Shown here: positions 23,861-35,313 of the stretch, one piece after another | How positions within the stretch are numbered: the stretch's first letter is position 1 | Layout: each line of letters opens with the position of its first letter | Origin: Coniosporium tulheliwenetii | Lineage: Eukaryota; Ascomycota; Dothideomycetes | NCBI GenBank assembly: GCA_030247845.1 | Contig: JAPDRP010000006.1 | Span: 930,001-994,000, forward strand | DNA: 64,000 nucleotides | Reading direction: 5' to 3' | Notes under the pieces: model-generated | Told to the model about the DNA's origin: nothing | Database searches by the model: none | The model's input: the letters and a program-made list of their open reading frames with translations, nothing else | Translations under genes and position numbers: made by a program

Positions 23861-24566
23861 ATGTAAGTCCTGGCTTCTTTGAAGGCGCTTTGGCGCTTTG
23901 GGTGTTCTTCCTATTCCTACATCGTTGCAAGATACCCGGCATAGCTGTGCGGCGTTCTGGTGGGGCATTGGGGAATTTGGAGATGGCTTAGCTGTCTCTC
24001 GTTAGAGGCATGGGAAGCTTGTATACCTTTAGCGCTAAAAGAATGAAGAACTGGCATTTAAGCTTGATAGACGCTTTCGGCTCGGTTCATTGCAATTTGA
24101 CTCGAGTAAGGAGAGATCCTTGGAGGACCCTATACAACGGGGACTTGACCATACTATCACTGTATATAGGTCCACACACTCCTTTGTACACTACCCTAAT
24201 CACTGTCAATACTACACATGCATCAAGAAACATGGCGGTGTGGTCGCAGCCGTAGCCCCCAGATTTCTAAATGCGGAACGATTCTGGGCGACGCGAACGG
24301 AGGCTGAGCGCTGAACCACGCAGCCGCGCTGAGCCGTCTCCCTTCTACAGCCACATAATTCCAACTCCCTCTAGCTTATCTTTACCAGCTGGCCCAATGC
24401 ATCTTCCTCCCACTCTTCAGCGCCCGGCGAAAGACAAAAGCGCACCTGGCTGATCTACAATCTGTTGCGACTTGCTCCGCGGCCCGCCAATTCACTTTGC
24501 TAGATATACACCCTACAACCTACCTTATCTGGAAGCCCCGGAGCTCAGCACACCCCAACCCCCAGA
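23861..24566. other. Intergenic region upstream of Sel1-repeat gene
   Basis: 706 bp without a recognisable gene; short plus-strand open frames at 24010-24453 have no motif. The second half should contain the promoter and 5' UTR of the Sel1 gene. Confidence 0.4.
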
Positions 24567-26992
24567 ATGACGCTCAAAGACCTCCTCCGCAAAAAAGACA
24601 AGGTCAAGGACGCCGGCGCCTCAAGCAGCAGCAATGCCGCTCCGCCAGCCCCACCCCCAGCGCCCGCGCAAGACATCCCCGAGATAACCTTCATGCGCAC
24701 CACCACGACCACGCAAGAGCTGATCCGGCCGCCCTCCTTCCCAGGCGACCACGACCCGCCCGAAAAACCAAAGGAGGGCCACCGCCGCCTCTCGCTTTTC
24801 CGCAAGCACACCCCCACGCCCGCGAAGCAGGGCCCTCCACCGCCGACAGCGCAGGACGAGAACAGGCGCGAGTCCCTCTTCAGCGGCCGCCGCCCCAGCT
24901 CGCCACGCAAGTCCGACGAAGCCGTGAGAGCAGCGGCAGCAGCGACAGGCCTAGCAGGCACAGTGACGCTAGCGGAGCGGCCCAAGAACGAGCGCAAGTT
25001 GAGTGAGCGGCTGCATTTGGGGAATAGGGGCAGGAGCAGCAGCTCGGTCAATATACCTCAGGGGTTGCAGGATGAGGGATTGAAGGCTGCGTCGGGGGAG
25101 GAGGAGCAGGAGGCGAAGTGGGAGGAACGGGCGACGCTGTTGGCGAGGGCGGGGAATTCGGTTGCGCATGGGACGGGCGGAGGGGCGGGGTTGGAGGCTG
25201 AAGAGGGGAAGAGGTCGAGAAGTGTTAGTGTTAGTGATGCGAGGGGCGATGTGGGTATCCCTATTCTTCTGAAAAGGGCTTGGGCAGGGGAGAATATTTG
25301 GAAGAGAGCGGTTCGCTGAGATGGGGTGCGTCATAGGAAAACATTCAGGAGGCGATCAGGTTGCACGAAGCTGGCAGTAAGTCCCAGATCTCTAGATATA
25401 CGCAGATCTCGCACGGGGATATTGTGAGGCCAGATTGCTGATGTGTCGCGTTGCGCTGTTCCCAGATCTCGAACAATCAACCGCCATGTTTGGCAGACTG
25501 GCAGATCCGAAGGGCGCAAACAACCCGCTCAGCCAGGTGCTGTACGGGCTTGCTCTGAGGTCAGTCATCGCCCTCCCATTCTCAGTCTATCTCGTTAGGA
25601 GGAGGCAGGAAGCAAACGGGCAAGCAAAGCAGCCCCCATGAACCGTCTAACACATCCACCAGACACGGCTGGGGCTGCGAACCCAACCCCGAGCTCGCAA
25701 TAACCTACCTCTCCTACGCCGCGTCCAACAGCTCCGAGATCGAGGCGCTGGCGCTGCAGGCCGGCATGAAGAAAGGCGGCGCCGCGAAAGGCGAGCTCGT
25801 GCTCGCGATCTTCGAGCTCGCGAACTGCTTCCGTAACGGCTGGGGCATCAAGAAGGACCCGGTCGCCGCGAAGGAGTACTACGAGACGGCGGCGAACCTG
25901 GGCGATACGGATGCGATGAATGAGGCTGCGTGGTGCTATCTGGAGGGCTTTGGGTGCAGGAAGGATAAGGTGAGTGGTTCTCGCTGTGCGTGCGTCTTTG
26001 GTTTAAGCGATCGAGTGGACGGGGAGGGAAGGAGGACTTCGTGAAGATGGCGTAAGCGTCGGGCGGTTTAAGGTTTGGTTTTAGCTTGAGGCCGACCTGC
26101 ATAAACGGCGTGCCAAAGCCTGAGATGCAATGCAGCTGAGGACGTTTGGGCTGGGGCTACCGCGTGGAGAGGCCGGGGTGTGTGGGGACCTGCAGCCTCA
26201 TCTTTTGGGCAGCAGCACTGCATCGCTTGGCGCACGAGGCTGACCGATGCATGCGCGCTCCGCAGTTCAAAGCCGCGCAGTACTTGCGCCTCGCCGAAGA
26301 GAAGGGCAGCAAGACCATTGGGAATACTTGGTACGTCAACTTTCTTGATTTGGTGGCTCTTCCCGCAGTATGCGCGTCATCTGCCTTCATTCCTTGCCCT
26401 CCCGTCCTCTTGTTTACGATGCTGTATCACCGTCCGGAGGAAATGCCGCTCTCCACGCGCACCCGAAACGTGCCCGCCAGACGTTGTCACGTTATCACCC
26501 CATCACACCAGCACCATTCCTCTTCCTGCTCCCTTCTCCGTCCTTCTTCCGCGTGTTTCATATATCCGCGCCAAGGCCACGTGATAGGCTCAGGCTCCCC
26601 GAAGCTCTCGCCCCAGCCGGGCCGGCTGAGCGGCCGGAACCGTGCCGCGCGTGCCCTTCCTTCCTTCCGCTGTTGGCCGTTCGGCTGGCACATCTGGCAG
26701 GCGGACAGCGGGCGGGAGCCGAGCCAGCCGTCGCTGAGCTGCTGACACATCGCTTGGCTGGTGATTTGCTGGGTGTGTGAAGTGACCTCAGTACCTGGAG
26801 GTTGATCACCAAACCGAGCTCTTTTCTTGTTTCGCAAAGTTTTCTGCTGTCCTCATTGGAAAATTGTCGGCTGACGGGCATTGGTGGTGTACAGGATATG
26901 GAAAGATAAGGTGAGCCGTTTCCTTGTTTCGCCCCCTCGAGAGATTGGCGGTGGCGAAGCTGACTGTAAGGTCGCAGTACAATCCGAAGTAG
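24567..26992 (+). CDS. Sel1-repeat protein with disordered N-terminus (Nif1-like)
   Basis: Seven exons are read: 24567-25250, 25337-25376, 25466-25559, 25663-25969, 26266-26330, 26895-26910 and 26978-26992, giving 406 residues. The N-terminus (MTLKDLLRKKDKV, then Pro/Ser-rich sequence with TTTTQELIRPPSFPG and KLSERLHLGNRGRSSSSVN) is disordered. The C-terminal 180 residues are Sel1/TPR-like repeats: AIRLHEAGNLEQSTAMFGRL, SQVLYGLALRHGWGC, AAKGELVLAIFELANCFRNG, DPVAAKEYYETAANLGD and AMNEAAWCYLEGFGC, ending KTIGNTWIWKDKYNPK. Similar proteins are often annotated as the cell-cycle inhibitor Nif1; they act as scaffolds. Exon 6 is only 16 nt. Intron 4 is 296 bp and intron 5 is 564 bp, both long for this window. 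The border of exon 1 is the least sure. Confidence 0.82.
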
Positions 26993-27734
26993 GAGCCATA
27001 GTAGTCACACGAAGAAACATGGAGAGGAGAGGAGAGAGTCTAACCATCGTGAGATGTTAATTCAGCTGTAAATACCCCAGACACCTAACTTAGCCATCCC
27101 CCAGGAGGCCACAATCCGACTTGCGTCGTCATTAAAAACATGTATGTCTTTGAATCTGAAACAAACAAAAATCAATCAAAAAAAAAACAACCCCCTCCCC
27201 AGACTATTCAGTCTTAGCCCATCCGTAGCCCTGAGGCCAGCGAGGTATATCCGTGTCCGTTCGTTCCGTGTTCATTAACCGTTTCGTACTTTCGTCATCG
27301 ACATTGATCTGTGAGGTCGTAAGGCTTCGTATGTGCATCCCATCGTCGATCTAAATCCCCGTCGTTCGTCTACCGCTTCTGCATTCCTTCGTAAAGCTCG
27401 TGGGGCGCGTAGAAATGAAGAAACGCGCATGTACATGAAGAGAGATGGCTCGCTCGCTCGCTGCGCTTGCTAATGATGATGAAATGATGTGACCGAACAT
27501 GTGAACCGAAAAGAAAAACTATAGCCGAGATGTAGTCAAAAAACGTTTGAAGCGTAAGCCCACTAGACGATGAAGAAAAACCCTCCCAGCGACCCGTAAA
27601 GGATGAGAAGAGGCCGCCGCCATCCCGATGCAGATATCGAAAACACAAGTGACCGCTCAATGCTGTGAAGCGTACTCGAGAGGGCAATACTCTTAGAAAG
27701 AAAGGCGAAGTGATGCGGCCATGCCGTGATTTCT
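26993..27734. other. Convergent 3' region, A-rich
   Basis: Two stop codons face each other. A run of A bases sits near 27160-27190. No gene was seen; antisense open frames near 27370-27744 overlap the bZIP 3' end and lack motifs. Confidence 0.4.
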
Positions 27735-29814
27735 TCATTCGCACTTGAGGCCGCTGTCGACATTGCTCGGCGGCGTATCAACATCCGCGCCGCTCCCCTC
27801 AACCATCCGCTTGAACTCGCGGACGACTTCGGAGGGGATAGTATCCCAGAGCAGACTCCTCGTGTACACCTCAGCAGCGGTCTCCCCCTTGCCCTCCTCG
27901 CGCATCGCCGCCAGCGTCTCCGCCAGGTTACGGCGATGGCTCGGCAATTGTGAGGCCGGCGACAGCGCGGCACTGTGGTCATCGTCGGAGTGCACGCTGT
28001 AGACTCGGCGAGCAAAGTCGGTGGAGGTGAGGCTGTTATATTGGGCCGGAGTGATGGAGAAGAGCTGCTCGGCTTCCTGGTCCTTGGTGGGCGCGACGAG
28101 GTGGTGGTGGAGGTTGTCCAAGTTGGAGAGGCTCGCGAACTCGGCACCGGAGAGCGTCGTCCGCGGCCACCCTTCAGCGTGATTGACGATGATGTTTGAG
28201 GAGTGAACCGGCGCGGACGGTGATGTCGAGGAAGGAGCTACGCCGGCGTCTTTGAAGATGCTGTCCAGGACTTGCGTGGAGGCGGCACGGATGTCGTCGG
28301 GTATGCGTGGAATGGTGGGGGCGGATGAGCCGGAAGACCGACTGGCGACAAAAGCACCGCAGAGCAGAAGCATGAGAAGGAGGCCGGAAGCGACGGGCTT
28401 GTCTTCGTCCTTCTTCGGTTGCCGCACTACCAGAGATTGCTGGGGCAACTGTTGTGCTGGCTGAGGTAGCTGCTGGTTCTGTGTCTGCTCCGGGTCTATG
28501 CAGAAGTCGTTGACGAAGATGTAGTTGTCCCAGTCGTTGCCGCCCATCGTGAGGTTGTCCATGTCGGCCGCGAAGTCGGTGAAGCTACTTTGACTGGGCT
28601 GGTGGGACATGGCGGTGCTGCTGCTGGCTTCAAGCTTCTCGGTCAGCACGGACACCTTCTTGCGTAGCTCGCCCGTCTCAAGCGTGTGCGTCCGGACCAT
28701 CTCTTCCCTTTCGTACTGAAGGCCGTTGTTGACCTGCTCAGCATGCAGGAACTCCCTATGCCAGTGGTCTTTCTCTTGCAAAGCCGCGTCGTACTGCATG
28801 CGCATGTGCACAAGCTCGTCTTCCAGTTCACCCAATCGAGTCGTCCATGCCTTCTTCTCTTCCTCGAGCTCTTCGGTATGCTTCTTCTTTCGTTGCCGTG
28901 AATCAAGCCTATTTGAGAGGTTAGCGTGGGACAGAAGTAACCAAAGTGTACGGTGGACCTAAAGGCCGAAGGACCAAAGATGAGAGGACGTACGCAGCCT
29001 GTCTGTTCCGGAGGAGGCGCTTCTGTTGCTTGAGCTCCTTGATCTCGTCTTCATCTTGCGACTGGGCGATCAGGTGGTCGATGTTGAGGAGACTCCGCTC
29101 CGCTGGGATCTCGAAGCGAGCATTCTTCTTTCTTATACCGTCGCGGCGCAGGAAGCCAGGAGAGAAAGACCTAGGAGGGGTGTTTGGCCGCATGCGCTTG
29201 GGCATTGGCCGCGACTCTACTTCCGAGGCAGCCATAGCCATCCACTCCTTGTGGGAATGAGGCGATTGGGGCATGGCTGGAGTCCCGGATGCCGCGGGTG
29301 GGAACACCGAACTGGGCCGCACGTTGCTGTGTGGTAGGCCATTAAAGGCAGCGTTGGACCTCACAGGCATACCAAAGGCTGAAGTAGGACCTGTATCAAA
29401 GTCCGGGTGGAAGGCATAATCAGTCTTGGCGGTTGTTGGCGTGCAAGAACCCGAATCACCATCATGCAATGGCCAGGCGGCGGATTGCTGACCGTAAGCA
29501 GCGGCCTGAGTAGAGTTCAGCCGTGTGAATGGGTTGTTATCTTGCTGCAGGAACGGATTGGTCGATGCGCTCGCGGTCCGGTCCATGAAGCTGACGGGAA
29601 ACTCCTCCCATGGTTGCGTGTCAGGTGACCAAAACCCGTTGGCGTTGGTGCTGAATGAGTCTCGTCGCTGAGTGAGCGTGGGCGACATGATGGCGGTGTG
29701 GTCCAGAGCAAAGTCGGGCAGGGTGTCGCTGTCGCCAAAGAGGGATGCGGACTTCGTATCGATAGAAAGCGTTGAAGAAGGTCGGCGGAGGTCTGGCTGG
29801 CAGGCAAATGCCAT
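27735..29814 (-). CDS. bZIP transcription factor with predicted membrane anchor
   Basis: Two exons (29814-28994 and 28908-27735; 85-bp GT-AG intron) give 664 residues. Residues 1-250 are Ser/Pro/Asn-rich with short motifs (WEEFPVSFMDR, NTPPRSFSPGFLRR), likely an activation region. The basic region near residues 262-285 reads KQQKRLLRNRQAALDSRQRK and fits the bZIP signature NxxAAxxSR; the intron falls inside this signature. A leucine-zipper-like coil follows (LEDELVHMRMQYDAALQ, ETGELRKKVSVLTEKLEAS). Near residues 420-440 is one strongly hydrophobic stretch (VASGLLLMLLLCGAFVA) preceded by KKDEDK, the size and setting of a single membrane helix. This layout recalls membrane-tethered factors of the ATF6/CREB3 type, released by proteolysis under stress; that parallel is inference. 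No frameshift. Confidence 0.85.
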
Positions 29815-32058
29815 GTTGCTGTACTTGTATGCAAGTACCGGTGTAGGCGCGGCAATGGGCGGTGTAGATGTCCCGATTGGGCGAATCGCGATGGCGGGCT
29901 GACCTAACCCGGAGCGCGGCCGTCAGACGATGGATCTCGCGCGCTTGGTCGCCAGAATTGTCAGCTCTGTGCTGCGCTGGTCGCGGCTGTCGCTCAGGAA
30001 CGGTCCGGCGGATCGCTGTACAGACCCGCAAGTGTGTTCTGTACAAGCTGGAGAAGTGGCAAAGATTCCAAAAAGACCTGGGGAGATCGCTGCTGGGCAC
30101 GTCGTGCTTCATAAGGCAATGATTGTTGCCGCGCTCGGAGCAGTCTGGGCGCTCCCTCACTCTTGCAAGAAAGTGGGGTGTGTGGGCTGCACGCCGCTGC
30201 CCTGCGATTCGGCGCCCCAAAATCCGCCCACCGAGCCTGATGGTTTGGGTATCAGCGCAGCACAACCGCCGCCATGATAGGCTGTAAGCCCTGCCCCAGG
30301 GTGCCGGGTGATGCAGCCACCCTTCAGTCGGCGAATCTGGCGCGGAGGACTCTACCTGTGCGGTCCTGCTTGGGAAGCTTCAGGTAGCAAGACAGTCAAC
30401 AGAAGTCTCCCCTGGCCCCAAAACCGCGATAGATGACGACCTGTCTCGTTCTGATACACGGCCGTGATGCTTGCGATCCCGATGGACGGTGCCGTCTCTT
30501 GCCGCGGCAGCATAAACCCAGAGGCGCACATTGAATCGCCGGGGACTTCAGCCGTCCGTTTGTTGCTCTGCCCAAGAGTGCCGACCTCCAGTGAATCCGG
30601 TGCAAGGTGACTGCTGTTGTTTCCACTGTCGGCGGCAGCAGTACCGACAGAAGTAGTTGCTCCGTGTGTCCCATGGTTCGATGAGTAACGAAGCTTTGGA
30701 GATTCGTGCTGCAGTACCACGAAAGAAGCTTGCAGCGGGCCATGACCGACAGGCGCAGAGGTCCGACCCGCGACCCAGATGCGATCTCTTGCTATCCTTG
30801 GTTGAGTCTAGCTCAGCCGTAGCGGTTTCTGTTTTTGTCTCTGCCTCTTGACCATGACAGTCACGATGGCAATTCACGTGGGCATATGATCTGGTAGATA
30901 GCATGATTTTTCTGCTGATGTAACGATATCCGGTCGCCATGGTGAGGTTGGCCCGATCATACCTACGCTTGAGTTGTGATGCGTTTCCCCTGCTTCTCCC
31001 ATCGAGCAGTCCAAGGGCCATCTGAAATGAAGGTTGCCGCATTGAGAGCTTTCCATAGCCCTGGAGGTGAACAGCCAAAAGGACAGTCGGCTGATCAAAA
31101 ACACCCTACGTGATCGATGCATCAAAGACATAAAATGATGGACGTCTTTTACTCTCTCTCGCATGAGATTGGTCTAGCTGCTCTACTATTGATAAGATCA
31201 TGAGTCCAGTTTGATCGTGAATTTCGTGTTGAACAAGCCGAAGCAAAGATGCGGCAACGGACATTTTGGATGGCCCTTGGTCGCAGAGGGATTAGGCCGA
31301 GCTCTGACTGCAAGTCGATGCGTGCTGGGCTCTGCAAGCGTGAGATTCTTCACGGAGGTTTTGCGTAACGCTTATCGGCAGCGAATAAGTTCTTTAGGCA
31401 TAGTCGCCGTACTATGGTTCGTGCAATCCTTTGATGGTGACATGGGACACCGCGAAAACCGGACGGGAGAATGGCTCGCCGTCTCCTCGCTTGCGTGAAC
31501 CTTGTGAGCACCTCAGCGTCGGGCCGGTCGCTCAACTCTCAGCAGCCACACGATTCCAATGCCTCTTGCTTCTGAGAGGCTGCACCGTCTGAATCTGGGA
31601 CATGTTGGGCTGATCCTGCCCAAACTCGGCTTCGCCCGCCCAAGGCGCCGCGCGTGGTGCTGAAAAGTGATGCTGAAACTGGCGAGGAGTGTCCCGATCC
31701 AGTCGCGTCGTCAAGACGTGCATGTGCAGAAACTTAGCGGCGGGCTTGCAGAAGCCTTCAGGCCTCAATAACTGCCGGATCATATCCGTATTGAAACCCA
31801 ACAATATATCTGACGACATGGCGGTCTTCGATCTTTTCTTCCGCATGACGCAGTAAGCGGGACAGCCTCGAAAGTTAGGGATCTATCTCGAGCGATTGAA
31901 GGATGATGTTATGCCATGCTCGACCCATCAGCAGACACGAGGCGTCATTTGCGGCAAAGACACGCCAAGCTAGACAGACGGAACGTCTCCGGGTGGGTAA
32001 CAAACCCATACTCAATATTTGGATAATGGTATGATGTCGACGAAGCAACAACAGCTAT
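29815..32058. other. 2.2-kb gene-poor region upstream of bZIP gene
   Basis: Several overlapping open frames of 60-200 codons exist on both strands (for example minus 30548-31078, plus 29930-30277), but none shows a family motif, splice context or biased codon use. The region may be a long promoter/5' UTR of the bZIP gene plus the 3' flank of NOC4. I saw no repeat or RNA gene. Confidence 0.4.
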
Positions 32059-33820
32059 CTAGCTTACCTCAAGCAGCTTGGCCATCAACCCACCCAAATG
32101 CCCTAATCCTTCCCCTTCGTCAGTAAAGATACGCTTTGGTATCTCATACTCGACAACCGGCGCCTTTTTGAGCTCTCTTGCGAGTTCAGCCTCAATCAGC
32201 TGCACGACGTTAGCTTCTCCCCACGACGCAACCACGGAGAGTACTTACGCCATTGTACGAATGGTCAAGAAAGTCCTCTAGGTTGTAAGACCGCTTAGTA
32301 AACTGCTCGGAAATGATCTTCGCCAGCGTTCCAACGTTCGGATGATAATGCGACTGCAGCGTCTCAATCTCCCAGAGGCTGCTTTCGATCGCGCCTGTCT
32401 GCATAGGATCTACTTCGTCCATGTCGAATGGGTCATCCATGCCTTCTTCCTCCAATTGTTTCCGAGATTCTGGGACACGAATCTCCCGGTGGATCATGAA
32501 CGTGCAGCTTGGGTGCTTCATCAGCATGTTGTACACCCAAGGCACGACCACCACAATGCCGGCTGGCGGCGCCTGCAGAGCTAATCTGGATAGCCGCTTG
32601 ATAAAGCTTGCAACGAGTGCGGCGGGTAGATGCGTCGAAGACATGAAAGTGTCTAGCAGTCGAAAGAAGCGCGAACGATGTTTTGAGTGAAGAATTCCAG
32701 AGTCCAGTAGTGAATAAAGTTTTTGGTAAAACGAGGGGTAGTCCAGGTTCTTCTCCTGGATTAGATGAAACAGGCCGGATAGTGCCAGAAGCGACGTCGC
32801 ACCGCCAACGTTGTACGAGTCCGTCAGGAAATCCATGAGAAGCTCCACTTTGATGAACCACGGCACAACGCGATGGGTCATGATACCCAGCACAGCTTTA
32901 CGTTGCTCCTTACCCAACCCTGAGCGTAGTAAAGCTAGCCAAGCATCTTGAGCTTGCCTTTTGTGTGACTGGAGTGACTTCAAGGGGTGCTTCTCTCGGT
33001 CAGGTGCCTCCCCAAAGTAGTTCTTGAGGTCATCTTTGCTCTCGGGGATGCTCTCTATGCCGGAGAGCAGGGCCAGTGCATTAGCTGTCGCTCTCTCTTG
33101 CGCTTGCGCTGCTCTGTCGACTCCTAACAGCGACCTGAACTTTTGTCAATGATCATATAGTAGCGGGTGTGGCAGAGACACTTACGGTATCACTTGAAAC
33201 ATGTAGAATCTAATGTCGTCGTACTCTTCCACATACTCCTCCAGAAACCCACTGATCAAATCAGTGGAACTGGGTTGCTCGAGTAAAGCGCCAACCACCT
33301 TTATGAACAGCCCGTTTTTCCAAGCGTAGTCGCCTTGAGAGTGAAGGTGTACCGATTCCTCTTTGACCAGGCGCATGAGCAGCGTCAGAACGGTGCCCTG
33401 CTCTACTACATCAACGCCGCGCAACGAGTCTAGCAACAGCTGCGTGTACTCTTGGTATCGTTCCTTCAACCATTGGATTATAACAACCTCTGACTCTGGC
33501 GTGGTCTTGCTTTTCACCATACTCCCACCGGCCATCAATCGGCTGAAGACACGGCATAATGCTATGAGTGCGGTCTGAGCGACCTCGTTGTCGCCATCCT
33601 GTTGCTTTGCAGTTGACAGAAGCGTAGCGATGTTGTTGTAGTGGCGTCGTGACTCCAGAATCTGGTTCTCTAGGAGCAGTATTTGCGCCTGGGTATCCTC
33701 CTCTTCCGTGGCGGTAGATTTTGGTTTGCTCCTGTTCCTCGCGCGCTGAGAGGCATGGCGGTCCTCGACGTCTCGTTTCCTCTTCTTTCCCGCAGTGGCA
33801 GCGGCAGTAAGAAAAGGCAT
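32059..33820 (-). CDS. NOC4: Ribosome biogenesis protein Noc4
   Basis: Noc4 is a nucleolar protein that works with Nop14 in 40S (SSU processome) assembly and export. Three exons (33820-33186, 33134-32249, 32199-32059) give 553 residues, nearly the yeast length. A basic N-terminus (KKRKRDVEDR) is followed by alpha-helical repeats and the CBF/Noc4 domain in exon 2 (VPWFIKVELLMDFLTDSYNV followed by GGATSLLALSGLFHLIQEKN, and LPAALVASFIKRLSRLALQA). Conserved C-terminal elements are VPWVYNMLMKHPSC, DPFDMDEVDP, ALESSLWEIETLQSHY-like sequence, FTKRSYNLEDFLDHSY and YEIPKRIF. Intron 2 is 32248-32200; choosing the acceptor before CTGATTGAG keeps phase 0 and gives NGLIEAEL. The stop TAG at 32059-32061 overlaps a possible donor (GAG|GTAAGC), so a further small exon cannot be excluded. 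Confidence 0.92.
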
Positions 33821-33988
33821 TTCTTGGTAAATCGCAGGCGATGGTTGCTTGCTGCGTGCCTTTGCGCGGCTCAAAAAGTTCAGCCCAATACCGACGTAAC
33901 GCCGAGCGCCAAGCAATTGCGATGTCTGAACTGCACCTCAAACCCTCACCAGCATTACCGGCTCCATCTCCACTCCCGTACCATCGCA
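33821..33988. promoter_or_regulatory. 168-bp shared promoter of NOC4 and ATP4
   Basis: The start codons of NOC4 (minus) and ATP4 (plus) lie only 168 bp apart, so the two genes must share a compact bidirectional promoter. No defined binding motif was identified. Confidence 0.6.
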
Positions 33989-34894
33989 ATGGCTTCACGT
34001 CTCGCAAGAAGCGCCCTCGGTCAGTCTGCAGCTCCATGTTTGGCCTTCCTAGCCATTGATTGCCTTACTAACCGTCACCAGGCGCTGCCCGCATCCGGCC
34101 AACCCTCCCCATTCGAACCCTCCCTGCCATCACCCAGCTCGCCTCCGCCCGCTCGGCCTCCAATGTCCCCGCCGAAGACCCAAAGAAGAAGGCCCAGTCC
34201 ATCATGGAGTCGATACCGGGCAGCAGCGTCGTCGGCAAGGCGGCCGTGCTCTCCGCGGGCGCCGGGCTGTCCATTGCCGCAATCAGCAACGAGCTCTACG
34301 TCGTCAACGAGGAGTCGATCGTCATGTTTAGTCTGCTGACCATCTTCTGGGCGGTCGCTCACTATGCTGGCCCGATGTACAAGCAGTGGGCGGAGGGCCA
34401 GAACGCGAAGATCAAGAGCATCTTGAACGCGGCTAGGGAGGACCATACCGAGGCGGTTAGGCATCGTATTGACAGTGTCAAGGATTTGGGCGGTGTTATT
34501 GATATCACCAAGTCGTTGTTCGAGGTTTCGAAGGTATGCACGGTCTACGCACGACACGCGAACCACATTCACTTTGTCCGCAACTGCTGACGGCTCATCA
34601 GGAAACCGCCCAGCTTGAGGCGAAGGCCTATGAGCTGGAGCAGAGGACTGCTCTTGCTCACGAGGCCAAGTCTGTTCTCGATTCGTGGGTGCGCTACGAG
34701 GGGCAGGTCAAGCAGAGGCAGCAGCGTGAGCTTGCGGAGAGCGTGATCGCCAAGATTGAGAAGGAGCTGCAGGATCCCAAGGTGCTCAAGCAGATCCTAG
34801 ACCAGAGCGTGAAGGATGTGGAGAGTGAGTGGCTTACCGAGTGTTGATCGATTCCGAGCTAACTCGAAACAGGGATCGTGTCGCAAAAGGCATA
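33989..34894 (+). CDS. ATP4: Mitochondrial ATP synthase subunit 4 (subunit b)
   Basis: This is subunit b of the peripheral stalk of F1Fo ATP synthase in the inner mitochondrial membrane, holding F1 against rotation. Four exons (33989-34019, 34082-34533, 34602-34824, 34872-34894) give 242 residues, as in yeast (about 244). The N-terminus is an Arg/Ala/Ser-rich presequence (MASRLARSALGAARIRPTL). Two hydrophobic segments follow (VVGKAAVLSAGAGLSIAAIS and SIVMFSLLTIFWAVAHYAG), then a long charged helix: QWAEGQNAKIKSILNAARED, TAQLEAKAYELEQRTALAHE and QKQRQQRELAESVIAK-type sequence, ending DVERIVSQKA. The last exon is only 23 nt. All introns are GT-AG and phases agree. No frameshift. Confidence 0.95.
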
Positions 34895-35313
34895 AGCGCC
34901 CTCAGAAGGATCGAACGATAGATCAATCAGCCTCTCCCATGTTACATAAGCACTGTGTTATATAGTCCTACCCTCAACGCCTTGTTGCCCCTTTTTCGCG
35001 AATGATTGAGCCACTATCTCTTCTTGCACAGCTCACAGTAGTTGACGTCTCAACAGCATTCACGTTAATAGGAAAATGGAAATGTACACTAAACTCAACT
35101 ACGGTCCGAATCGCTACTGATGATAGATAGAACATACGTAAAGCGACATTTGTGTCCTTCGAACTCTCCTAGGCCACCAAAACGGTATTGAGACTTCAAC
35201 GCCTTCCCGACCCATGACCAGCCTCCTCGGACGCCTGAGGACGACCATACTACTCCTCCGGAAACCGTGCAGTCCCGAGGACAACTTAGATACTAAAGCC
35301 GCATCAAGCGTCT
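34895..35313. other. Convergent 3' region
   Basis: Only 3' flanks of ATP4 and the hydrolase gene are expected; no gene was recognised. Confidence 0.4.

Noticed and set aside
24545..25051. 168-codon minus frame opposite the Sel1 gene's N-terminus
   Set aside because: The GC-rich low-complexity coding sequence leaves the opposite strand open by chance.
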